A DNA stretch of 64,000 nt from Paraeggerthella sp964369725. GTDB lineage: Bacteria; Actinomycetota; Coriobacteriia; Coriobacteriales; Eggerthellaceae. Both the position numbers and the translations under genes were made by a program. Below the pieces are notes generated by a model that saw only the letters and a program-made list of their open reading frames with translations, ran no database searches and had not been told where the DNA came from. The stretch spans positions 73,140 through 137,139 of the forward strand of contig CAYJGC010000001.1 of the NCBI GenBank assembly GCA_964369725.1, given 5' to 3'. Numbering within the stretch: the stretch's first letter is position 1; the number at the start of each line of letters is the position of its first letter. This document shows, piece by piece, positions 8,189 through 15,520 of the stretch.

Positions 8189-8392
8189 GGAAGCAATCTG
8201 GTGGTGCGAGTGGGCTACCCGCAGACATCGATGTTTCCTGCTCGCAATTCGCGCGTTACAGCGACCAGTAAAATTGTGGTGTGAGCAGGCTGCCGCAGGC
8301 TGCAGGCTTGTAAGGCGTTTATCAGGTGGTAGTATAGTGCTTGATGGTGTAGAAAGAATATCAAATGCACACCCAGTCGAGAAAGGTTGCTT

Positions 8393-9253
8393 ATGCGCTT
8401 GATGTCATGGAATGTTAACGGCCTTCGGGCAGTGTTAAAAAAAGATTTTGAGGACATCATTACTGCTCTCGATGCAGACGTTGTTTCTCTTCAAGAGACA
8501 AAGCTTCAAGAAGGTCAGGCGACTTTGGCCTTTCCGCAGTACTATCAGTATTGGAGCTATGCAGAAAAAAAGGGCTATTCAGGCACGGCGGTTTTGTGCA
8601 AAGAGAAACCTTTGAAGGTTCTTCATGGTTTGGGCTGTTCTGGTTTAGATACTGAAGGGCGCATTGTCGCACTAGAGTTTGAACGCTTTTGGTTGGTAAA
8701 TGTCTATACACCGAATGCACAAAACGAGTTAGCGCGTATTGAACATCGCCTCAAATGGGATGCAGCTTTTCGTGCCTTTTGTAAAGGTCTTGAACAGGGT
8801 GTATTACCCGAAGGGTCGCCCATCCAGCGTAATCCCTTAGGCGAAGGACATGTTGATATTTCAAGGTTGGAGGTCACCCAAGTTGGTGAAACGGCTTTGC
8901 CAAAACCCGTTGTTATGTGTGGGGACTTTAATGTTGCTCATAAAGAAATTGATCTCAAAAATCCCGGTCCAAATCGCGGCAAGGCAGGATTTTCAGACGA
9001 AGAGCGCTCGTCGTTTGATGCCCTGCTCGATGAGGGGTTTGTTGATACGTTTAGAAAAATTCACCCGGAAGAAACTGGCGCGTATTCGTGGTGGAGTTAT
9101 CGTTTTAAGGCGCGAGAGAATAACGCAGGGTGGCGTATAGACTACTTCTTGGTTAGCGTTGAATTGGCAACCCAGATAAAGGAAGCTTGCATTTGCAGTG
9201 ATATTTATGGCAGCGACCATTGTCCGGTGGCGCTTGAATTGTCACTTGGTTAA
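8393..9253 (+). CDS. xth: Exodeoxyribonuclease III-family AP endonuclease
   Basis: This 286-residue enzyme of the endonuclease/exonuclease/phosphatase fold repairs abasic sites. Visible motifs are SWNVNGLRA (catalytic Asn), LQETK (metal-ligand Glu), NVYTPN, CGDFNVAH (Asp/Asn pair), RIDYF and the C-terminal SDHCPV catalytic His. ATG 8393 with GAAAGG 6 bp upstream is preferred over TTG 8387. An insert near residues 125-165 (after the KWDAAF helix) makes it slightly longer than E. coli XthA. The family is certain; ExoA- versus XthA-type naming is a convention. Confidence 0.93.
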   Translation: MRLMSWNVNGLRAVLKKDFEDIITALDADVVSLQETKLQEGQATLAFPQYYQYWSYAEKKGYSGTAVLCKEKPLKVLHGLGCSGLDTEGRIVALEFERFWLVNVYTPNAQNELARIEHRLKWDAAFRAFCKGLEQGVLPEGSPIQRNPLGEGHVDISRLEVTQVGETALPKPVVMCGDFNVAHKEIDLKNPGPNRGKAGFSDEERSSFDALLDEGFVDTFRKIHPEETGAYSWWSYRFKARENNAGWRIDYFLVSVELATQIKEACICSDIYGSDHCPVALELSLG

Positions 9254-9311
9254 GCAGGGGTCGCAAGCGCGTGATATGATGTTTTCCTGTATAGACGAAA
9301 GGCGATAGATT

Positions 9312-9875
9312 GTGGATAGAGAGAAAATCGAACAGGGAGTTCGTCTCATTTTAGAAGGCGTTGGCGAAGACCCCGCTCGTGAGGGATTGTTGAAAACTCC
9401 CGAGCGAGTGGCAAAGATGTACGAAGAGATTTTTGCGGGTCTTACCGAAGACCCCGCCAAGCACTTTGAAACAACCTTCGACGAACATCATCAAGAGATG
9501 ATCTTGGTGAGAGATATTCCTTTCTATTCTATGTGTGAGCATCATCTGGCTCCCTTCTTTGGTCATGCTCACATTGCCTACATTCCAGCAGCTGATGGCC
9601 GCATATGTGGCTTATCAAAACTGGCGCGTTTGGTCGATGTGTATGCTAAAAGACCTCAGGTGCAAGAACGTTTGACCTCGCAAATTGCCGATACCCTTAT
9701 AGAACAGCTTGCTCCGCAGGGTGCGATTGTGATTCTTGAGGCCGAGCATATGTGTATGAGCATGCGCGGCGTAAAAAAACCTGGAAGCAAAACCACAACC
9801 AGTGCGGTACGAGGAACTTTTGCGCGCAAGCAGGCAACACGCGCCGAAGCGCTTTCGCTCATTTTTGGACGGTAA
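9312..9875 (+). CDS. folE: GTP cyclohydrolase I FolE
   Basis: This 187-residue enzyme converts GTP to 7,8-dihydroneopterin triphosphate, the first step of folate (or queuosine) biosynthesis. Zinc ligands are visible in MCEHHLAPF (Cys75, His77/His78) and EHMCMSMRGV. The C-terminal SAVRGTF segment is also typical. The start is GTG 9312 with AAAGG upstream. It stands alone here with no folB or folK next to it, so the downstream pathway cannot be told from context. Confidence 0.95.
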   Translation: MDREKIEQGVRLILEGVGEDPAREGLLKTPERVAKMYEEIFAGLTEDPAKHFETTFDEHHQEMILVRDIPFYSMCEHHLAPFFGHAHIAYIPAADGRICGLSKLARLVDVYAKRPQVQERLTSQIADTLIEQLAPQGAIVILEAEHMCMSMRGVKKPGSKTTTSAVRGTFARKQATRAEALSLIFGR

Positions 9876-9980
9876 GCGTGTTGCCACGCTATATTGGTGG
9901 CTTTAGTGAAAAGTATCATCAATAACAAGACTATTAAGTATCATGATAAAAATTGGAAATAATGCGAAAGGACTTTAAGC

Positions 9981-10250
9981 ATGAAGTGTGTAATATCTGT
10001 TTTAGGCAAGGATAGAAGTGGAATCGTTGCCAAGGTTGCTACCGTGCTCGCGCAATGTGGAGCTAATATTGACGACATTAGTCAGACTATTCTTGAAGAC
10101 ATTTTCTCAATGACTATGCTTACCACGCTTGACCCTGAAACAGCGCCTTTTAATGAGGTTCAGGAAAGGCTTGGCGCAGCTGGAGAAGAGCTTGGTGTTC
10201 AGATTATTATTCAACGTGAAGATGTTTTTCAGTATATGTACAAAATATAA
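9981..10250 (+). CDS. ACT domain protein (UPF0237-like)
   Basis: This 89-residue protein is essentially one ACT domain: it opens KCVISVLGKDRSGIVAKVATVLA and continues with ANIDDISQTI and FSMTML, the pattern of stand-alone GcvR/UPF0237-type ACT proteins. Such domains bind amino acids and usually regulate enzymes or transcription by dimerising. ATG 9981 has AAAGGA upstream. It precedes menF by 44 bp and could share its transcript, but a link to menaquinone synthesis is not implied. The ligand is unknown. Confidence 0.88.
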   Translation: MKCVISVLGKDRSGIVAKVATVLAQCGANIDDISQTILEDIFSMTMLTTLDPETAPFNEVQERLGAAGEELGVQIIIQREDVFQYMYKI

Positions 10251-10294
10251 TATAAGCTTGCTGAGTATATGGGTTGCCATAGGTGGGAGATGAG

Positions 10295-11557
10295 ATGACG
10301 AAAATTCACTCCTATACAAAACATATTTCTGCAGACATCGTTGATGCATTTTGCGAATTGCAAGAAAACTATACCGACCAATTTGTGTATTACCGAAAAG
10401 ATAGACCTGTTCGCTATATGGGTCTTGGGCGCTGCATAGCCCTGAGGTCTCTTTCTGACATCGATTGCTCCCTTGAGGGCGAGGCAACTACTCAACCGAT
10501 ATTCTTCTCTTTTAACCGCTTTGATGCCGAGAACCCTCAGCCTGCAGACGAGTTGTTTGAAGCGTTTCCACGCCTGCGCTACATGCTTCCAGAAATTGTT
10601 CTCATTCAATCAAGCGAAGGAACATTTTTGCAGGTAAATTCCTTAGGTGTTGTGCGTAAGGAACGGGCAGCTCGTTTTGAAAAGCTGATAGCTCGAGCAC
10701 GTCCCCGCAAGCGTTCTACTATTCCTTTTCAGGTTGTCTCTGATTCGCGTGATCAGTGGCGCAAAGACGTGGACCAAGCGCTGAGTGCTATAGAAGAGGG
10801 TTCCCTGGATAAGGTTGTGTTGTCGCGTCGGTGCAGGGTGTTGGCGGATCGCTCTTTTTCTTCAAAAGAGTTGCTGGTAAATCTTATTGATGGGTCTTCC
10901 CCGGGGACGGTTTTGCTTTATCGTTATGCGGACGTATTTTTTTGTGGCTGCACTCCTGAGCTCTTGGTCAGGAAATGCGGAACTAAAGTTGAAAGCATGT
11001 GTCTAGCAGGTACTGGTCCGAAGGGCGTGACGCAGCAAGAAAACGATGCCTTAGCACAGGAGCTTTATAACGACAAAAAGAATAGAGACGAACACAATCA
11101 TGTGGTGGACTATATTCGCAGTGTTTTTCAACGGGTTTGTCATGGCGTTGAAGTTCCTTATGAGCCAAGCGTTTTATCGTTGACGCATATGCAGCATTTA
11201 TACACGCCTGCACATGCTTTTGTTTTGGCGGGTATGGATTTGTGGACGTTGGCTAATTCGTTGCACCCAACGCCTGCTGTGTCGGGTGCACCTGTGGGCG
11301 AAGCTTTAATGTTGATACGCCGTATAGAGGCCTATAGCCGGGGATATTTTGCGGGTGCATGTGGTTTTGTGGATGCAGCTGGAGATGGAGAGTTTTCGGT
11401 CGCTTTGCGGTCCGGCGTCTTTGATGGGGAAACTGGTTGGATCTATGCTGGGTGCGGTATTGTGCCCGGAAGCATTGCTCATGACGAGTACGACGAAATT
11501 AGTACCAAGATGAAAACTATTCTTTCAGCCTTTGAAGGTGATGAGTTTGGCGAGTAA
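10295..11557 (+). CDS. menF: Isochorismate synthase MenF
   Basis: This chorismate-utilising enzyme of about 420 residues starts menaquinone synthesis by converting chorismate to isochorismate. The C-terminal half carries the family landmarks: KVVLSRRCRV, CTPELLVRK, AGTGPKG (Mg-binding region), HPTPAVSGAP, and the IYAGCGIVPGS end with a catalytic-site glutamate in the preceding helix region. ATG 10295 with GGGAG upstream is preferred over GTG 10283. menD starts inside its last codons, so translation is probably coupled. The menD context favours MenF over EntC or anthranilate synthase. Confidence 0.92.
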   Translation: MTKIHSYTKHISADIVDAFCELQENYTDQFVYYRKDRPVRYMGLGRCIALRSLSDIDCSLEGEATTQPIFFSFNRFDAENPQPADELFEAFPRLRYMLPEIVLIQSSEGTFLQVNSLGVVRKERAARFEKLIARARPRKRSTIPFQVVSDSRDQWRKDVDQALSAIEEGSLDKVVLSRRCRVLADRSFSSKELLVNLIDGSSPGTVLLYRYADVFFCGCTPELLVRKCGTKVESMCLAGTGPKGVTQQENDALAQELYNDKKNRDEHNHVVDYIRSVFQRVCHGVEVPYEPSVLSLTHMQHLYTPAHAFVLAGMDLWTLANSLHPTPAVSGAPVGEALMLIRRIEAYSRGYFAGACGFVDAAGDGEFSVALRSGVFDGETGWIYAGCGIVPGSIAHDEYDEISTKMKTILSAFEGDEFGE

Positions 11558-13361
11558 AGTAGCCACAGCGCGATTTGTAGGCGCATTTTTTGATGAGTTT
11601 GTGCGGTGGGGCGTAAGAGATGTAGTCATTAGCCCCGGCTCGCGTTCTACACCCCTTGCTATGGTGGCGTATGAGATGTCTCGACGCAATCCTCAACAGT
11701 TGAGAATTTTTGTTGATGTTGATGAGCGCGGTGCTGCATTTTTCGCGCTTGGAATTGCAAAAGCAAGTGGCCGTCCTGTGGCGGTAATCTGCACTTCCGG
11801 TACGGCTGTTGCCAACTATTATCCTGCTGTTCTTGAGGCTGAAGCCTCTCGTGTAGGGTTGATTGTTCTTTCAGGGGATAGACCTGCAACTCTTCAAGGG
11901 TGTGGTGCACCTCAGACGTGTGACCAGCTTCACTTGTTTGGAAGTCACGTGCGCTCTTTTCGCCAGATGCCCCTCCCTTCTGAAGACAGCAAATCTCTTC
12001 TGTTTGCCCGTCAGGCTGCGAGAGAAAGCGTCATTGCCGCAGGAGCTGAAAGCGCTTCGCTTCCCCCAGAGGCTTTGATCGCAGGGTTTTCTTTGGGTGG
12101 ACCGGTGCAGGTTAATTTTCCTTTTGAAGAACCGCTAACTCCTGATATTACTTTGTTAGATTTATTTGAAGGCGCAAAAAGCCCTTCTTTTTCGTTCACG
12201 CAAATGCAAAAACAGACATCTCTTTCGTCTGGGATGATTGAGGAGCTAAAAGAATTATTCCAAGCTGCGCGTGTTTTGATTTTGGCTGGTGAAGGCACGT
12301 GCTTAAGCAAAAATGAAGCACGGTTACTGATAGAATGGGCACAAGGTTGCGATATACCTGTTTTTGCAGACGTGCTTTCAGGGTTGCGTGGCTTTGCGGG
12401 TTCATCCATCGTAGATTCGTATGACACGGTTATAGAAAAAGGTGGATTAGTTTCTGAAGGATTGCAGCCTTCCGTGGTTGTGCGGTTTGGGCAATATCCT
12501 GTTTCTAAAAAAGTAAGTCAATTAATTGAGCGTATTAGGCCACTTCAAATTGTAGTTGACCCTTATGAAACAAGAGACTTTACTGCCAGTACTCATATAT
12601 TTGTGCGCTGCTGTTCGCATGAGTTTGTTGCAAGTTTTGGCGGGACTTTGGAATTTGACGAAGAGCGCGCTATCTTTGCAACGAGATGGCAAAAGCTTAA
12701 TGAGGCTGCCCGGTTGCGTATTGAGGCGGGTAAGGTGGAACCTGCAAACGATTTTGAGGGCTCGTTTGTCTCTCGAATGATTGATTGTATGCCAGAAGGC
12801 TCCAGTTTGTTTGTTGCAAATTCGATGAGCGTGCGCGCGCTTGATACGTTTTTAACAGCAGGAAAACAGGTACGCGTGTTTTGTAATCGCGGACTTAATG
12901 GGATAGATGGAACGCTATCGACTGCTTTAGGGGTTGCTCAGTCGTTTAAGCAGACTACGTTTCTTGCGGGCGATTTAACGCTTCTTCACGACATAAATGC
13001 TCTTGCATTACAAAGGGAGCTGAGGATACAAAAAAAGACGGTTCAAGCTGTTGAGCCAGAAGCTGTGATTCCAAGTATAGTAATTGTTTTACTTAATAAT
13101 AATGGCGGGGCAATTTTTGATATGTTGCCTCAAAAGTCTTCTGAAGATTATTTTGAACGATTGTTCCTTACCCCCCAGGACGTAAATTTTGAAGCGGCAG
13201 CGCATACCTTTGCCGTTCCTTATGCAAGGGCTGAAACGCTTGATTGCTTTGAAAAAATCTATCGGGAGTTTTTGGAGACCCCAGGAATTACCCTTTTGGA
13301 AATCCCCGTTCCTCTCCAAGGAATAAAAGAGCGTTACGCGCCATTTTGGAGTCTTGCGTGA
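11541..13361 (+). CDS. menD: SEPHCHC synthase MenD
   Basis: MenD is a thiamine-diphosphate enzyme that joins isochorismate and 2-oxoglutarate into SEPHCHC, the second menaquinone step. It is about 606 residues. Typical features are VISPGSRSTPLAM, VDVDERGAAFFALGIAKASGRPVA, the catalytic region TSGTAVANYYPA, SGDRPATLQGCGAPQT, CNRGLNGIDGT and the ThDP/Mg motif region FLAGDLTLLHDINAL...LNNNGG. ATG 11541 overlaps menF by 17 bp; a TTG at 11547 behind GAAGGTGATG is a possible alternative. The stop codon overlaps the start of menH. Confidence 0.95.
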   Translation: MSLASKVATARFVGAFFDEFVRWGVRDVVISPGSRSTPLAMVAYEMSRRNPQQLRIFVDVDERGAAFFALGIAKASGRPVAVICTSGTAVANYYPAVLEAEASRVGLIVLSGDRPATLQGCGAPQTCDQLHLFGSHVRSFRQMPLPSEDSKSLLFARQAARESVIAAGAESASLPPEALIAGFSLGGPVQVNFPFEEPLTPDITLLDLFEGAKSPSFSFTQMQKQTSLSSGMIEELKELFQAARVLILAGEGTCLSKNEARLLIEWAQGCDIPVFADVLSGLRGFAGSSIVDSYDTVIEKGGLVSEGLQPSVVVRFGQYPVSKKVSQLIERIRPLQIVVDPYETRDFTASTHIFVRCCSHEFVASFGGTLEFDEERAIFATRWQKLNEAARLRIEAGKVEPANDFEGSFVSRMIDCMPEGSSLFVANSMSVRALDTFLTAGKQVRVFCNRGLNGIDGTLSTALGVAQSFKQTTFLAGDLTLLHDINALALQRELRIQKKTVQAVEPEAVIPSIVIVLLNNNGGAIFDMLPQKSSEDYFERLFLTPQDVNFEAAAHTFAVPYARAETLDCFEKIYREFLETPGITLLEIPVPLQGIKERYAPFWSLA

Positions 13362-14404
13362 GTGATTGCAACGTAGAGAGATCTCTCCAAAGCCCCGTCG
13401 TGGCTCCCTTAGAAATTTCTCTCCTAGAAAAAGAAAACACCAAGCCGACCACCGAAAGCGTTTCACGTGAAACACGTGAAACGAGTGAAGATGTTTTCGT
13501 GCATCAGGTTCGTACAACAGAAGAAAAATTTCTGTTTCGCGGAGTGCGGTATAGCGTACGAAAATGGGAGCCTGTCTGCAGAAAGAAAAAAGTGCCGCTC
13601 ATTCCCTGCGTCTTGTTGCATGGGTTTGCGCAGAGTGTTGATTCGTGGAATGGCGTTGCAGGTAAGCTTTCCGCTCAAAGAGTTGTTTGGGCCTTAGATT
13701 TGGTAGGACACGGTTCTTCAGATGCACCGGAAGGCTTTGATTCCTATACGCTTGAAAGTCAGGGAGACTGTTTGCGCGCGTTTTTGGCATACGTCAAAGA
13801 AAAAGAAAAACAAACTCCCGCCGTGTTGGGTTATTCAATGGGTGGGCGCGTTGCCCTGCAAGCACTTGTTTCAAGCCCTCAAGACTTTTCGCACCTCGCT
13901 TCAACGTTAATGCTCGAAGGAGTTGGGTTGGGAAGCAAAAATGATGCGGAGCGCCTTGCTGCTCAAGAACGCGATTTAGCAAATGCAATCAAGCTGAGAA
14001 CAGGGGGATTGTCAGCATTTATGGATGCCTGGGAAAAAATACCGTTGTTTAAAACGCAACTTGAGCTATCAGAAGACGTGAGAAAAGAAGTCCGGCTGGG
14101 TCGTATGAAAAATGACCCCGAAGTGCTTGCGCGTATGTTTGAGCTATCGGGGCAGCATGTGATGCCACCGTATGATAGAGTGGTTGAGGCGTTAAATGTA
14201 TTGCATCGTAAAGGTAGAGAGATCTCTTTCATTGTTGGAGAGCGCGATATAAAATATTTCAAATACGCCCAACAGTTGGCGAAGGATACGTCAGTCTGCA
14301 TAAGAGCAATTAACGGTACTGGACACAATGCTCATCTGGAGCGTCCGAACGAATTTGTAGAAAGAGTGCAAGAAGCTCTTTTGTTATCACAAGCAAGAAT
14401 ATAG
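13358..14404 (+). CDS. menH: SHCHC synthase-like alpha/beta hydrolase MenH
   Basis: This alpha/beta-hydrolase eliminates pyruvate from SEPHCHC to give SHCHC. It shows the oxyanion-hole LLHGFAQS, LVGHGSSD, the nucleophile elbow GYSMGGR (Ser near residue 160), VGERD and the terminal catalytic NGTGHNAHLERP. GTG 13358 overlaps the menD TGA in a GTGA junction, which indicates translational coupling. The protein has about 80 extra N-terminal residues before the hydrolase core; this region includes paired CACGTGAAAC-like DNA motifs (about 13463-13482) and may be poorly structured. The MenH call rests on fold plus position in the men operon. Confidence 0.87.
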   Translation: MSDCNVERSLQSPVVAPLEISLLEKENTKPTTESVSRETRETSEDVFVHQVRTTEEKFLFRGVRYSVRKWEPVCRKKKVPLIPCVLLHGFAQSVDSWNGVAGKLSAQRVVWALDLVGHGSSDAPEGFDSYTLESQGDCLRAFLAYVKEKEKQTPAVLGYSMGGRVALQALVSSPQDFSHLASTLMLEGVGLGSKNDAERLAAQERDLANAIKLRTGGLSAFMDAWEKIPLFKTQLELSEDVRKEVRLGRMKNDPEVLARMFELSGQHVMPPYDRVVEALNVLHRKGREISFIVGERDIKYFKYAQQLAKDTSVCIRAINGTGHNAHLERPNEFVERVQEALLLSQARI

Positions 14405-14643
14405 ATTAAGTTTACGAATGGCTGTGTTGGCATGAGCTTACGAAAAGGGTAAAAAGCTCTGTTGTTCTCGCAGCAAAGAACATAGCTCAAGAGACTCCGC
14501 TCATCGTTTTTTCTTGAATTCTTGTTTGATGGTATGCCTACGGGGGTTTTGTCGCGGTATGATGACCTAAACTTTTTTGTCTATACAATTTGGAATAGCA
14601 CCATCGCAACAGTACTTCACATTAAGGATTTTGGAGGACATTT

Positions 14644-15483
14644 ATGACCGATTTCTCTTGGAAAATTGGGAAAGAATACCGTGAAATTATCTATGAAACT
14701 TGTAACGGAGTTGCAAAAATAACAATCAACAGGCCAGAGCGCCGCAACGCATTTACTCCCCTCACCGTCAATGAAATGTACGATGCATTTTCAGTGGCGC
14801 GTGAAGATGAATCGGTGGGAGTCATCATTTTAACGGGTGCCAACCATGGTGGACGCCATGAAGATGAGGCTTTTTGCTCAGGAGGAGACCAGAAAATTCG
14901 TGGCAACGGTGGGTATGTAGGAGAAGATAGCATTCCGCGGTTAAACGTGCTTGACCTGCAAAGACTCATTCGTGTTGTCCCTAAACCCGTGATTGCCATG
15001 GTTAACGGCTATGCAATCGGCGGAGGTCACGTTCTCCATATTCTTTGCGATCTTTCAATTGCTGCAGACACGGCAAAATTTGGGCAGACTGGACCAAAAG
15101 TTGGAAGTTTTGATGCGGGGTATGGCGCGGGTTATTTGGCAAATATTATTGGTCAAAAAAAGGCGCGTGAAATTTGGTACCTATGTAGGCAGTATTCTGC
15201 GACTCAGGCGCTTGAAATGGGTTTGGTAAACGAAGTGGTTCCTTTTGATGACCTAGAAAAGACCTGTATGCAATGGGCTCAAGAAATGCTGCAGTTCTCC
15301 CCTACAGCATTGCGTTTTATGAAGGCGTCGTTTAATGCAGCTACTGACGGTCTTGCAGGAATTCAGCAACTTGCCGGAGATGCCACGTTGTTGTATTACA
15401 CGACCGACGAGGCAAAAGAGGGTCGCGACGCTTTTAAAGAACATCGCGCTCCTGATTTCACTCAATTTCCTAAATTTCCCTAG
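14644..15483 (+). CDS. menB: 1,4-dihydroxy-2-naphthoyl-CoA synthase MenB
   Basis: This 279-residue crotonase-family enzyme closes the naphthoquinone ring from OSB-CoA. Signature elements are INRPERRNAFTPLT, FCSGGDQKIRG, the oxyanion-hole GYAIGGGHVLHILCDLSIA and GQTGPKVGSFDAGYG, all diagnostic of MenB within crotonases. ATG 14644 is preceded by TTTTGGAGGACATTT, a strong ribosome site. It is separated from menH by 239 bp with no gene, so it may have its own promoter. The menE-menC fusion follows 37 bp downstream. Confidence 0.96.
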   Translation: MTDFSWKIGKEYREIIYETCNGVAKITINRPERRNAFTPLTVNEMYDAFSVAREDESVGVIILTGANHGGRHEDEAFCSGGDQKIRGNGGYVGEDSIPRLNVLDLQRLIRVVPKPVIAMVNGYAIGGGHVLHILCDLSIAADTAKFGQTGPKVGSFDAGYGAGYLANIIGQKKAREIWYLCRQYSATQALEMGLVNEVVPFDDLEKTCMQWAQEMLQFSPTALRFMKASFNAATDGLAGIQQLAGDATLLYYTTDEAKEGRDAFKEHRAPDFTQFPKFP

Positions 15484-15520
15484 GTCTGTACAGATTAAGA
15501 GAGGGCAGTAGGGTGTAATC

